Shown here one piece after another: positions 54,048 to 63,444 of a stretch of 64,000 bases of DNA (position 1 is the stretch's first letter; the number at the start of each line of letters is the position of its first letter). Position numbers and translations under genes: made by a program. The DNA comes from Brooklawnia sp032229645 (GTDB lineage Bacteria; Actinomycetota; Actinomycetes; Propionibacteriales; Propionibacteriaceae): contig CAVRLB010000001.1 in the NCBI GenBank assembly GCA_963722295.1, forward strand, positions 310,001 through 374,000. The letters are read 5' to 3'. A model generated the notes under the pieces. It ran no database searches. It saw nothing but the letters and a program-made list of their open reading frames with translations, and had not been told where the DNA came from.

Positions 54048-54104
54048 CCCTGAGCGCCACCGGCCTGAGACAGTCAGCGCCCTGTGCGCGACCGAATAGT
54101 GCGC

Positions 54105-54419
54105 TCAGTGGGCGTGAGGTGGCTGCACGAGAGGAAGGGTCGAGCGGAGCGGTCCCGCCAGCGCACGTGTGACGGAGTTGGGGATTCCGAAGCCCGGCAA
54201 CGCCTCAAGCTCTGCTTCCCAGGACGGTTCCAGCTGAGCTGAGCAGTCGCAATCCAGGTATTCCTCCGCGCCGAAGCACTGCGTCGCCAAATCCGACTCA
54301 AAGTCCGGCGGTGCGAGCCGAGCCAGCAGTCGGATCATCGCCCCGGTAACGCCGCTTGGACGGGCCCGGAGGTCGGCCGCCAGTAGCCCCGCAAGCATCT
54401 CGACCGCAGCCGCGGTCAT
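54105..54419 (-). CDS. Hypothetical protein
   Basis: This is a 104-residue frame with no recognised family. The first half is Ala/Leu-rich and helical (AGLLAADLRARPSGVTGAMI); the middle has CFGAEEYLDCDC with three Cys. It is within the tRNA island between two toxin-type modules, on the same strand, and could be part of either. Coding status is moderately sure from composition. Confidence 0.45.
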   Translation of the reverse strand: MTAAAVEMLAGLLAADLRARPSGVTGAMIRLLARLAPPDFESDLATQCFGAEEYLDCDCSAQLEPSWEAELEALPGFGIPNSVTRALAGPLRSTLPLVQPPHAH

Positions 54420-54457
54420 GTCCGCCGAGCCTGCCTACGCGAGCACGAGCCAAGATC

Positions 54458-55187
54458 TCAATCCGGGAAGCCGAGCACCTGACGAATCAGACGAAGAGTG
54501 AACATTCCGCGCTCCCTGTCAGCAGGGTCGACGTTCACCCATGCGACGTGCGCCGGCTCCAGAAGTTCTTCCGTTATCGAACGGATTCGCTTCCGGTCGT
54601 CCTTGCTCATCGATTCGTAGTCCAGTTCGGATGCATCGAGCACGCAAGCGAGGAGGACGGCGGAGTCATCGAGGTGCCGCCTGCGGTCTCGGCGGTCGAC
54701 CAGCCACGCTGCGCCTTTCGCGACGAGCGCACCGAGCTCATCCGGCACACCGACATGAGCGATCGCTCCCGAAGAGAACTGAAGCTGATAGGCATCGCGC
54801 CGCCGAATCGCCTGCTCGCCCGACGGCGCAGCGAACGCCGGACGTCGATCCAAGCGCGGTTCCATTCGCGAAGGCAGATGATCGGCGACCATGAGATCGA
54901 GTTTTCGCCCATCCTCGTGCCGGAACCGGTAGGCATGCTTCTCGTCGCTGCCGAGTTCGAAGCCGATGTGCAGAAGCGCGGTTCGCCAGATAGTCGACGA
55001 GCACGTCCACGTCATCAGTCGGGCGGCGCATGACAACACCGGCACGTCGGCCGTGCGCGGCGACCATGATGCCGCCGACGAGCGTCTACTCCGCTGAGAT
55101 GCCGCTCTCACCAAGTTCGATGACGGTTCGCCAGGCCGGGATGAGATCGTCATCCGCCATGTCGACGGTCAGCGTGCGGCCAGCCAT
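54458..55187 (-). pseudogene. Nucleotidyltransferase toxin (AbiEii-like), broken
   Basis: From ATG 55187 the frame encodes a typical N-terminus, then an in-frame TAG at 55086-55088 just before TLVGGIMVAAHG; by family comparison a Trp codon (TGG) was probably changed. After RRPTDDVDVLVDY (the nucleotidyltransferase Asp-x-Asp) the frame shifts near 55000, and continues in another frame from LLHIGFELGSDEKHAYRFRH to 54458. Such NTases pair with HTH antitoxins as AbiE/MenAT-type systems. With two lesions it is dead, though the antitoxin remains. Confidence 0.8.
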
Positions 55188-55855
55188 TGCTGCTTCAACT
55201 CCTCGAGCGCACGGAGCCCCGCGCTTCGCTCGCGGGTGTCGGTGCTCATCGCGAGATCGGCCGCGACAACGGCCGCAGGCATCGTCTCGCCCGTGTAGTC
55301 GACCGGTAGAGTGTTCTCAAAAACCACGTCGTGCCCGGCTGCAGCGGGAATCATGAAGTGGCTCTTCACATAGTCCTCGGCGGTGCCTGACTGCACATAG
55401 CCGATGACCTGGCGCGCGTCTTCGATCAGGTCAGTATCGAGCACCCTCACCGCCGCACGGCCCGTGCGGATGAGTCCGGCTGATGCGCGCTCCGCATTTG
55501 CCGCGGTGAAGCGATGCGCTCTGCTGCGCTTCGATACCGCGGCAGCGATCGCGGCGGCGTCCGAATCGCGAATGCGGCGGCGCGCACGTGCGCGCGTGCT
55601 TGTACTCAGCCACTCCGCGTCGAGGCCGGAAAGCTCCCAGAGCAGTCCCCACGCGGTCGCTGCGTCGAGCGTGCGACCCGAACCTCGACTGGCCGACACC
55701 TCGTATCGGGCGACGGCGTCGCTATTGGCGAGCCACATCCCGTTCGCAAGCTGGTGCCCGGTGATCTCTTCAGAGTGCAGCAGATCGCGCGCTCGACGCG
55801 TGGTGACGCGGAGGCGTTCAGCGAGTTGGGTTACGGTCAGATCCACCATTGTCAT
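55169..55855 (-). CDS. HTH antitoxin of a nucleotidyltransferase toxin-antitoxin pair
   Basis: This 228-residue protein has an N-terminal helix-turn-helix (LTVTQLAERLRVTTRRARDLLHSEEITG at about 4-32) and a helical C-terminal domain. It overlaps the NTase gene by 19 bases. ATG 55855 and 55849 are both possible. A 6-bp dyad lies just upstream, fitting autorepression. The antitoxin looks intact while its toxin is broken, the expected order of decay. Confidence 0.72.
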   Translation of the reverse strand: MTMVDLTVTQLAERLRVTTRRARDLLHSEEITGHQLANGMWLANSDAVARYEVSASRGSGRTLDAATAWGLLWELSGLDAEWLSTSTRARARRRIRDSDAAAIAAAVSKRSRAHRFTAANAERASAGLIRTGRAAVRVLDTDLIEDARQVIGYVQSGTAEDYVKSHFMIPAAAGHDVVFENTLPVDYTGETMPAAVVAADLAMSTDTRERSAGLRALEELKQQWLAAR

Positions 55856-55858
55856 AAA

Positions 55859-55876
55859 ACTTCCTACTTGGGAAGT
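55859..55876. promoter_or_regulatory. Dyad upstream of the antitoxin gene
   Basis: ACTTCC and GGAAGT are separated by six bases, four bases before the antitoxin start; a likely autoregulatory operator. Confidence 0.5.
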
Positions 55877-56015
55877 ATTGTGACACGAATCAGCGAGCGA
55901 GCCAAGGCCTGCCGCCTCATCGCGTGCGGAGAGGTCAAAAAGTTGGGTTTGTGATGACCAAGTCAAAACCCACAAGCCAAGAGCCCGAAAACCTCTGAGT
56001 CTCCGGGACCTCATC

Positions 56016-56091
<76 letters not shown>

Positions 56092-56207
56092 CCGAATCAC
56101 ACCAATACCGCCTCAGGTGACCCGCCAAGAAACCATACCCGAACTTCCTCGGAAGTGCGAGCCAGCTACTCGTCCCGCGACAACGTGCTGAACAAGCATC
56201 CTTGTAT

Positions 56208-56220
56208 CACCTATTAGGTG
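56208..56220. promoter_or_regulatory. PadR operator palindrome
   Basis: CACCTA and TAGGTG surround one base, 17 bases before padR, as expected for an autoregulated PadR gene. Confidence 0.55.
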
Positions 56221-56236
56221 GCGGTACCCTTTAGTC

Positions 56237-56569
56237 ATGGAAGATGTCCCGACACAGCTCCGAAAAGGTGCCTTGGAGTTGGCTGTACTGGCCCTGCTCG
56301 CACAACAACCGCGATACGCGGTCGAGATTGTTGACGATCTTGCCCAACGGCCGGGCCTGGAGGCCACAGCGGGAACGATCTATCCGCTACTCACCAGGCT
56401 GAAGAACTCCGGTCTGGTGAACACTCGATGGCACGAATCACCGGTGGGTCCGCCGCGCAAGTACTACACGCTGAGCACCTCGGGCGTCCGTCACTTCGAG
56501 GTTCAACGCGACGCTTGGCTACGCCTGTCGACAGCGCTCATCACACTTCTCAAGGAGGTTCAATCATGA
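56237..56569 (+). CDS. PadR family transcriptional regulator
   Basis: This 110-residue winged-helix regulator has LRKGALELAVLALLAQQPRYAVEI and TAGTIYPLLTRLKNSGLV, the PadR core, and YYTLSTSG in the wing. Its stop overlaps the start of a HAAS-type membrane protein (ATGA), a common pairing in which the two act together. A small palindrome upstream is the likely operator. The signal sensed is unknown. Confidence 0.93.
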   Translation: MEDVPTQLRKGALELAVLALLAQQPRYAVEIVDDLAQRPGLEATAGTIYPLLTRLKNSGLVNTRWHESPVGPPRKYYTLSTSGVRHFEVQRDAWLRLSTALITLLKEVQS

Positions 56570-57381
56570 ACGACTCCCCCATTGACGCCTACGTCAACCA
56601 AGTCGATCGACATCTCAGGCTGCGCGGCAAGGCACGCAAAGAGGCGCTCGACGATCTGCGCGACACACTCAGCGACGCCCTGGATGCCATCGATGATGCG
56701 ATCGCACTCACCGGAAGCCCCGAGGACTACGCATCGGCACTGAATGATCAGTTCGGCGCCGACGGCCCCCGATTCGCAACCATTCTGTGCGTCCCGAACT
56801 CGTTCACGCGCGGTATCGGCCGACGGCTCGCCGGCACCTTCGACCCGTCCAACCCGCACCTGATCATCCCGCGTGTCTTCGGCCTCGGCTGGACGGTCAA
56901 TATGGGCGCAGTGGCCGTGCGGCTGGGCCTATTGAACCCCGATGATGTGGACGACGAGATCCTCGCCGATGCCGCCCGTCACCTGGTCGCGTCACAACTC
57001 GCCGCTGCGGTACCGATCGTCCTTGCTGCCGCTGCAACCACGCAGTTCGCACGGCGCAGGCACCATGCAGAACAGGCCACTGGCAAATCCCAGACGGCAA
57101 ACCTTGCTTCTGCGGTGGTCATCAACGCCGTCTGCGCGGGGCTCCTCATCGCGTCGACAGATCGAGAGATAGCTGCTGCGCAGCGGATAACGATGCCCTC
57201 AGCGGCCGCCGCGCTTGCCACCGTAGCTGCGGGGGCCAGCGCACAAAGCGCAGTGCGTCCGGGGAAGAACGCGATCGTGGTTGCCGCGACCGCGCTCATG
57301 CTTCCGGTGAACCTGCTGCTCAGCTACCTGCCCATTCGCGCAGCCCTGAAGCGCAGCCGAGCGTCCGGAACGAAAGAGTGA
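56566..57381 (+). CDS. HAAS-domain membrane protein
   Basis: This protein of 271 residues has an N-terminal helical HAAS-like domain (about residues 5-55, DAYVNQVDRHLRLRGKARKEAL) followed by about four to five membrane helices. Such proteins are encoded after PadR regulators and are thought to transmit membrane signals to them. AAGGAGGT lies 6 bases before ATG. It could also be called a permease-like protein, but no transport motif is seen. Confidence 0.75.
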   Translation: MNDSPIDAYVNQVDRHLRLRGKARKEALDDLRDTLSDALDAIDDAIALTGSPEDYASALNDQFGADGPRFATILCVPNSFTRGIGRRLAGTFDPSNPHLIIPRVFGLGWTVNMGAVAVRLGLLNPDDVDDEILADAARHLVASQLAAAVPIVLAAAATTQFARRRHHAEQATGKSQTANLASAVVINAVCAGLLIASTDREIAAAQRITMPSAAAALATVAAGASAQSAVRPGKNAIVVAATALMLPVNLLLSYLPIRAALKRSRASGTKE

Positions 57382-57430
57382 ATTCGGCCGGTACGATCTG
57401 ACGACGACGCTTCGCTGGTTGAACGCTGAC

Positions 57431-57856
57431 TCAGCCGATCTCGAGCTGCTTCGGGACAGCCTTCAGCGCCTGTGAGATCGGGCAGTTGTCCTTCGCCCAT
57501 TCCGCCTTGGCCTTGAAACCATCCGCGTCCAGCCCCGGCACATCACCCGAAACCGTGATCGTGATGCCGGTGACTCCCTGTCCGGCAACAAACGTCACCG
57601 CGGCCTGAGTGTCGATGCTCGACGGATCGTGCCCGTCCTCGGCCAGCGCATTGCTCAACGCCATGCTGTAACAGGTCGCCAGCGAGGCGGCGAGCAACTC
57701 CTCGGGGTTGGTGGTGCCCCGGCCTGCCTCGGCGCGCTTGCCCCAGCTGACATCGAAGGACGCCACCTGCGATGTTGTCAGTTCGGTCGTGCCCTTACCC
57801 TGGAAGAGGTTTCCTTCCCAGTGTGTCGTCGCGGTGCTGGTCGTCGCTGTAGGCAT
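57431..57856 (-). CDS. OsmC/Ohr family peroxiredoxin
   Basis: This 141-residue peroxide-reducing enzyme of the OsmC type has the two active Cys: the first in SLATCYSMALS near residue 62, the second in KDNCPISQALK near residue 127. It uses thiols, often lipoylated proteins, to reduce organic hydroperoxides. It is a single gene between the HAAS gene (convergent) and helR. Confidence 0.95.
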   Translation of the reverse strand: MPTATTSTATTHWEGNLFQGKGTTELTTSQVASFDVSWGKRAEAGRGTTNPEELLAASLATCYSMALSNALAEDGHDPSSIDTQAAVTFVAGQGVTGITITVSGDVPGLDADGFKAKAEWAKDNCPISQALKAVPKQLEIG

Positions 57857-57900
57857 GGGTATATCTCCTTGTCATAGAGCATTTCCACTATCCGTCTAGC

Positions 57901-60057
57901 CTACCCGGCCGAGGCAAGGCCCGTCAGCACCACGAGCGTCTGCGTCGCACGAGTCATCGCCACATAGCGGTCGATGGTCGGTGCGATGCCCGGCTCCGGA
58001 TCGGCATCGTCTACCAGGACAACCCGGTCGAACTCCATCCCCTTCGCCGTCTCCGGCGTCAAAGCTTGAACACCAGCTCGTGGCGGATACGTCGACTTGG
58101 CGATGATGCAGGTGGTTCCCGCCGCGTTCTGCGAGGCCAGATCATCGACGATGGCATCGAGTTCGCTGACATCGCCGTAGCGGACCGGCACGCCGCTGCT
58201 GCGCACCGATGTCGGCACATCGGCATCGGGCAGCACCGAACGGATGACCTTCTCGGCCTCGTCCATGATCTCGATAGGCGTGCGGTAGTTGATCGTCAAC
58301 CTCGCGACGGCCACCTCGTGGACTCCGAGTGCATGAAGCTTGTCTTCCCAGCTGCCGTGGAACCCCGCTCGGGCCTGCGCCCGATCACCGACGATGGTGA
58401 AGCTCTGCGAGGGGCAACGAGCCATTAGCATCTGCCACTGCGCATCGGTGAGGTCTGGAGCCTCGTCCACGATGACATGCGCGAACGGCCCATCGAGCGC
58501 GTCCCGCTCGGCCTGCGCGACAGCGTTCTCGTCGAGGAGCCCGGTACGAAAGTCCTCGCCGCGCAGCATCTGCAGCGTGCTGTCCGGGTTGTCATCGGCC
58601 GCGAGAATGTAGTCGACGACTTCGTCCATGAATTCGCGCTGCTCCCGGAGCGCCGCGGTGCGCCGTTGGGCACGCATGGACGCCTGCGGATCGCCGATCA
58701 AACGGCGAGCCTCATCGAGCAGCGGCAGATCGGACGATGTCCAGGCCTGCGAGTCGTCGCGCTGCAACCGGACGATCTCGTCGCGGCTCAGCCACGGCGC
58801 GCAGCGATGCAGATAGGCAGGCACACTCCACAGATCACCGACCAGTTCGTTCGCCTCCAGGATCGGCCATGCCTTACTGAATGCGCTTCTCAGCTCGGGA
58901 TTGCTGAGCAGGGACCGGTGAAGTAGCTCGGTGGGGATATCGTCCTCGTTCTTGTCGATCAAGATGTCGATCAGGGCAAACCAGATCTCATCGCGAGCCT
59001 CGTTGTGTGGCAGGGCCGGATCCCTGGCGTCGAAGGCCTCGGCCCAATCGTCGGTATCGAGTTCGATCTCGTTCCAGTCCGTCTCCACCATCAGCGCCCG
59101 GGTCGGCAGCGCCTCGTAGAAGGCCACCGCCGGGCGCAGCGCCGCCACCATCGCTGCGGACGATTTGAGTGCCGCAACCTCAGGGTCGTGCTCAACCACG
59201 GCGGTCGCGCCCTCGGGGACCATGTCGCGCAGCGTGCAGGTCGCCACACCGTCCTCGCCCAGGCTGGGCAGCACATCGGCGATGAAGTTCAGATATGGCT
59301 GATGCGGACCGACGATCAGCACCCCACCACGATGCCCGTCCAGGCGCGGATCGGCATAAAGCAGATAGGCGGCGCGGTGCAGCGCGACCACGGTCTTTCC
59401 CGTACCGGGACCGCCCTCGACAACCAACGCGCCCCTGGAGCCGGCACGGATGATGGCATCCTGATCCGCCTGAATGGTGCTCAGCACATCGCGCATCCGT
59501 GGCGATCGAGCCGCACCCAGGCTTGCGATGAAAGCAGATTGATCGTCCAGTGCGGCATTGCCTTCGAGTTCATCCGAGCGGAAGACCTCGTCCCAGTAGT
59601 CGTGGATGCGACCATCACGCCAACGATAGCGACGGCGACTGGCCAGGCCCATCGGATGGGCACCAGTGGCGGCGAAGAACGGTTCGGACGCGGGCGCTCG
59701 CCAGTCGACCAGCAACTGGTTGTTGAGATCGTCGCTCAATCCGATGCGGCCGATATAGACCGGTTCACTTCCGGCATCGGCATAGACCATGCGCCCGAGG
59801 CAGATGTCGAGACCGAATCGCTGCAGCACGCTGAGCTGCGCAGCGGTGTGACGGATCAGCGAATCGCGTTCGGATGCCTCGCGGCCCTTGCCACCAGGGG
59901 CTTTGCGGAGCTCCTCGAGTTGGGTGGTCAGGCCCGCGATACGTTGCCGCAGGCAACCAGAGATCGCAGCGAACTGCTCACGATCCCTTTCGATCAGATT
60001 CGGGTCGGCTTTGGCCAGATTCGACAGGTCGAAGATGTCTACGATTTCGGGGGTCAT
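57901..60057 (-). CDS. helR: HelR-type helicase protecting RNA polymerase from rifamycins
   Basis: This protein of 718 residues belongs to superfamily 1 (UvrD/HelD-like) motor proteins. Walker A GGPGTGKTVVALHR is near residue 213, Walker B VIVDEAPDLTDAQW is near 535, and the motif GDRAQARAGFHGSW follows at about 565. The N-terminal helical arm (about 1-75) is the secondary-channel-type clamp. HelR displaces rifamycin-stalled polymerase and gives resistance in Streptomyces. A palindrome like the rifamycin-associated element lies about 65 bases upstream, supporting the call over HelD. Confidence 0.88.
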   Translation of the reverse strand: MTPEIVDIFDLSNLAKADPNLIERDREQFAAISGCLRQRIAGLTTQLEELRKAPGGKGREASERDSLIRHTAAQLSVLQRFGLDICLGRMVYADAGSEPVYIGRIGLSDDLNNQLLVDWRAPASEPFFAATGAHPMGLASRRRYRWRDGRIHDYWDEVFRSDELEGNAALDDQSAFIASLGAARSPRMRDVLSTIQADQDAIIRAGSRGALVVEGGPGTGKTVVALHRAAYLLYADPRLDGHRGGVLIVGPHQPYLNFIADVLPSLGEDGVATCTLRDMVPEGATAVVEHDPEVAALKSSAAMVAALRPAVAFYEALPTRALMVETDWNEIELDTDDWAEAFDARDPALPHNEARDEIWFALIDILIDKNEDDIPTELLHRSLLSNPELRSAFSKAWPILEANELVGDLWSVPAYLHRCAPWLSRDEIVRLQRDDSQAWTSSDLPLLDEARRLIGDPQASMRAQRRTAALREQREFMDEVVDYILAADDNPDSTLQMLRGEDFRTGLLDENAVAQAERDALDGPFAHVIVDEAPDLTDAQWQMLMARCPSQSFTIVGDRAQARAGFHGSWEDKLHALGVHEVAVARLTINYRTPIEIMDEAEKVIRSVLPDADVPTSVRSSGVPVRYGDVSELDAIVDDLASQNAAGTTCIIAKSTYPPRAGVQALTPETAKGMEFDRVVLVDDADPEPGIAPTIDRYVAMTRATQTLVVLTGLASAG

Positions 60058-60122
60058 AGCGTGCCTTCCGCTGAGCGCATCACGGGATTGCGAATAGCGC
60101 AGCGCCTATTGTGCGCTCAGGT

Positions 60123-60144
60123 GGGGGCCTTGCGGCAAGCCCCC
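60123..60144. promoter_or_regulatory. Rifamycin-associated-element-like palindrome
   Basis: The core CTTGCGGCAAG at 60129-60139 is flanked by G5C on the left and C5 on the right, matching the actinomycete rifamycin-associated element except for one extra C in the left arm. It is 66 bases before the helR start on the minus strand, and probably controls rifamycin-inducible expression of helR. Confidence 0.85.
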
Positions 60145-60230
60145 TGGTGCGCTATAACCTGGAAATGCAAGGACGCGCACCGATCCCCTTCCGCGCGCAA
60201 CGGTCGGCCGGCCGAATAGCGCAGCCGAGA

Positions 60231-61580
60231 TCAGCGATCCCTGCGCTTTGCCCGGGCCCTGACCTCGATATGCACCGGGCTCCCCGCGAAACCGAATTCC
60301 TCACGCAACCGCCGCTCGATGAACCGGACATATTGCGGGTCCATCTGGCCCGAGGTGAACAGCGCGAACGTGGGAGGGGCGGTATGTGCCTGCGTCCCGA
60401 AGAGAATGCGCGGCTGCTTTCCGCCGCGCACCGGATGCGGATGGGAAGCAACGACTCGTCCGAGGAAGGAGTTCAGCTGACCAGTGGTGACGCGGGTCCC
60501 CCAGCCCTCCAGCGACACCTCGATGCCCTTCGACAACCTGTCGACATTGCGTCCGGTCAGCGCCGAGATGTTCACGTGCGGCGCCCAGGCCCACGCATTC
60601 AAATCGCGCTCGATCTCACGCTCGAGATAGCGTCGCCGCTCCTCATCGGTGAGATCCCACTTGTTATAGGCGATCACCAGGGCCTTGCCGGCCTCTTCCA
60701 CCTGCGACAAGATCTTGAGGTCCTGCTCGGAGACGGGTTCGGAGGCATCAATCACCACCACGCAGCATTCGGCGCGTTCGATCGCGGCCTGAGTGCGCAG
60801 CCACGCGTAATACTCGCTGCCGCTGGCCTCCTTCACCCGCTTGCGGATGCCGGCGGTGTCGATCAGCCGATAGTCCTGACCGCCGATGGTCACCAGCTCA
60901 TCGACCGGGTCGACCGTGGTACCCGAGACATCCGAGACCACCGAACGGTTCGTCCCGGAGACCTTGTTCAGCAGCGACGATTTGCCCACATTCGGTTTGC
61001 CGACGATGGCGACCCTGCGTGGCCCACCGACCTCGGTGGGATGAAGTGCATCACCAGAGGGCAGCACCGCCAGCAGCGCATCGAGCATGTCTCCGGAGCC
61101 TCGCCCGTGCAGCGCGGAAACCGGCCAGGGTTCTCCCAGCCCGAGGTTCCACATGCTTGCCGCGTCGGCTTCGCCGCGCAGGTCGTCGACCTTGTTGGCG
61201 GCGAGCACGACCGGCTTTCGGCTGCGCCGCAACACCTGGACGACGGCCTCGTCCTCGTCGGTGCTGCCGATCGTGGCATCCACCACGAAGATCACGGCGT
61301 CCGCCAACTGAATGGCGATCTCGGCCTGCTCGGCGATCTGCGCGGCCATACCTTTGGCATCGGACGCCCAGCCCCCGGTATCAACCAGCACGAACTCGCG
61401 GCCCGCCCAGTCGGCGTCGTAACTCACCCGATCGCGGGTCACGCCGGGAGTGTCCTGGACGACGGCCTCTCGCCGGCCCAGGATGCGGTTGACGAGGGTC
61501 GACTTGCCCACATTCGGACGTCCGACCACCGCAACGACGGGTCGCTCGGCGGGCAGTTCAGTTTCGGTGGGCTCACTCAC
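60231..61580 (-). CDS. der: Ribosome biogenesis GTPase Der (EngA)
   Basis: This 449-residue essential GTPase has two tandem G domains, GRPNVGKST at about 21-29 and GKPNVGKSS at about 195-203, with switch motifs DTPGVTRD and DVSGTTVDPVD, and a C-terminal KH-like domain (LRRVV-type segment to the end). It helps assemble the 50S subunit. It follows cmk by 35 bases, the standard actinobacterial cmk-der order. Confidence 0.97.
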   Translation of the reverse strand: MSEPTETELPAERPVVAVVGRPNVGKSTLVNRILGRREAVVQDTPGVTRDRVSYDADWAGREFVLVDTGGWASDAKGMAAQIAEQAEIAIQLADAVIFVVDATIGSTDEDEAVVQVLRRSRKPVVLAANKVDDLRGEADAASMWNLGLGEPWPVSALHGRGSGDMLDALLAVLPSGDALHPTEVGGPRRVAIVGKPNVGKSSLLNKVSGTNRSVVSDVSGTTVDPVDELVTIGGQDYRLIDTAGIRKRVKEASGSEYYAWLRTQAAIERAECCVVVIDASEPVSEQDLKILSQVEEAGKALVIAYNKWDLTDEERRRYLEREIERDLNAWAWAPHVNISALTGRNVDRLSKGIEVSLEGWGTRVTTGQLNSFLGRVVASHPHPVRGGKQPRILFGTQAHTAPPTFALFTSGQMDPQYVRFIERRLREEFGFAGSPVHIEVRARAKRRDR

Positions 61581-61615
61581 TCGCTCAACGCTACCCGACC
61601 GCGCGGCATCGGCGC

Positions 61616-62308
61616 TCAGGCCGGGTCGGGCGTGCGCAACTGTGCGGGCACCAGGCCGATGACCTTCTCGACGACCTCTTGGAGGGTCAACTCCGTGGAG
61701 TCGATCAGCACGACACCATCGGCCGGCCTCTCGAACTGGCTGGACGCGGAATCGACGGCGTCGCGTCCGATCACCTGCTCGGTGACGGTCCGGGCGTCCG
61801 CAGCACCGGCCAATTCCGCTTGCCGGCGGGCGATCCGCCGGGCCGGATCAGCCTGCAGCAGCACGCGCAGGTCAGCATCCGGAGCGACCACAGTCGTGAT
61901 GTCGCGGCCCTCGACGACGATGCGTCCAGCATCGGCGATGATGGCACGCATTCGCGCATTCAGGGCATTGCGGGCCTCCCGGATGCCCGCATAGCCGGAG
62001 ACCATCCCCGAGACCTCGGGACGATGCAGCCGATCGGTGACATTCATGCCGCCGAGCAGCACGGCGAAACCGGTAGCCGAGGCAGAGATCTCCATCGGCA
62101 GCTGGCGTGCCGCTGCGACCACTGCATCCGGGTCAGTGGCGGCGATGCCATGATCGGCGCACCACAGCGCCAAGGCCCGGTACATCGAACCGGAGTCGAG
62201 ATAGGCGCAACCGATCCGGGCTGCGACCTCGCGGGAGGTAGACGATTTACCGGCTCCGCTCGGGCCGTCCACGGCGATCACCAATCCAGGTCGTCTGGCA
62301 GCGTTCAC
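61616..62308 (-). CDS. cmk: Cytidylate kinase
   Basis: This 230-residue kinase makes CDP/dCDP from CMP/dCMP. P-loop DGPSGAGKSSTS lies at about 13-24, LDSGSMYRALAL follows near 40, and GRDITTVVAPDADLRVLLQA is the nucleotide-binding end. GTG 62308 is chosen because GGGAGA lies just upstream; the open frame to 62431 is not family-like. It lies between tyrA and der on the same strand. Confidence 0.97.
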   Translation of the reverse strand: MNAARRPGLVIAVDGPSGAGKSSTSREVAARIGCAYLDSGSMYRALALWCADHGIAATDPDAVVAAARQLPMEISASATGFAVLLGGMNVTDRLHRPEVSGMVSGYAGIREARNALNARMRAIIADAGRIVVEGRDITTVVAPDADLRVLLQADPARRIARRQAELAGAADARTVTEQVIGRDAVDSASSQFERPADGVVLIDSTELTLQEVVEKVIGLVPAQLRTPDPA

Positions 62309-62375
62309 GACGGTCTCCCTATCCTTGTCCGGGCTAGCCCGATCTCCATCCCCATGCTCACAGCCCCGATGTCGG

Positions 62376-63443
62376 TCAGGAACGCAAGCCCCAGCCATTT
62401 TCGCGAGCCAACTGCCGCAGCGCGTCGGCACGCTCCGGTGCTACATCGATGGACAGATAGCCAGCCGGGCGGTCCGGATCGTGTTCGATCGAGAGGTCCT
62501 CGACGTTGACGCCGTTGGTGGTCATGCTGGTGAAGATTTCAGCCAGCGCACCGGGGGCGTCCGGAATCTCGACCACGACCGAGATGACTTCGTTGGGGCG
62601 CTTGCCCCGCTTGCCGGGCAACGCCCGCACACCGTCGTTTCCGCGATTGAGCAGGTCGATAACCACGCGCGGATCGTCCAGCGCGCCGATCAGATGGTCC
62701 AGATCGTCGCGCATCGCGACCAGCTGTTCGCGAATCAGAGCAGTGTTGGCCGCTACGATCTGACGCCACATGGTGATATCGGAGGCCGCGATGCGGGTGA
62801 CATCGCGAACCCCCTGACCGGCCAACCGTAGGTCGTCGGGCGGCACCTCGGCGAGCCGGGCGGCGATCAGGCTGCTCACCAGCTGCGGGAAATGGCTGAC
62901 CTCGGCGACCGCGCGGTCGTGTTCGGCAGGATCCAATTCCCGGATCCGCGCCTGGCAGGTGGTCGCCAGCGTGCGCACCCGCTCGACGGCCCATTCGGGG
63001 TTTTCCGGACGGGCCGTGATCACCCAGGTGCGATCGACGAAGAGTTCCGGGGCGGCGGTGAGCGGGCCGGAGCGTTGCGAGCCGGCCATCGGGTGACTGC
63101 CGACATAGCGCGCGAGATTGATGCGCAGCGCTTGCAGATCCGATGCGATGCGGGCCTTCACCGAGCCGACGTCGGTGACGACCGCGTGCGGGTATTTTTC
63201 CAGGCTCCGCGCGACGACCTCCGCGATCACGGCCGGCGGAGTCGCCACGATGACCAACCTCACCTCGGAGGCGTCCGGGGCCTCCAGACGGCCGGCGCCG
63301 CGTCCGGCCGCGACGATCGCATGCGAGCGATCGCGGTCTTTGAGATGCACCACCACTCCGGCCTCGCTCAGCGCGCAACCGATGGATGCACCCACCAATC
63401 CGGCGCCGATGATCAGCGCCGGCGATATCTGATCGATGCCCAC
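62376..63443 (-). CDS. tyrA: Prephenate dehydrogenase with ACT domain
   Basis: This 355-residue enzyme of tyrosine synthesis oxidises prephenate to 4-hydroxyphenylpyruvate. Rossmann motif GAGLVGASIG is at about 12-21, the GSHPMAGS active-site block is near 117, and a C-terminal ACT domain (about residues 280-355, EIPDAPGALAEIF) should bind tyrosine for feedback. GTG 63443 is chosen; it lies one base past the prcA stop, so the two are translationally coupled. Confidence 0.95.
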   Translation of the reverse strand: MGIDQISPALIIGAGLVGASIGCALSEAGVVVHLKDRDRSHAIVAAGRGAGRLEAPDASEVRLVIVATPPAVIAEVVARSLEKYPHAVVTDVGSVKARIASDLQALRINLARYVGSHPMAGSQRSGPLTAAPELFVDRTWVITARPENPEWAVERVRTLATTCQARIRELDPAEHDRAVAEVSHFPQLVSSLIAARLAEVPPDDLRLAGQGVRDVTRIAASDITMWRQIVAANTALIREQLVAMRDDLDHLIGALDDPRVVIDLLNRGNDGVRALPGKRGKRPNEVISVVVEIPDAPGALAEIFTSMTTNGVNVEDLSIEHDPDRPAGYLSIDVAPERADALRQLARENGWGLRS

Positions 63444-63444
63444 C

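Noticed and set aside
60111..61994. 627-codon plus-strand frame opposite der/cmk
   Set aside because: Antisense to two essential, clearly conserved genes; no recognisable domain.
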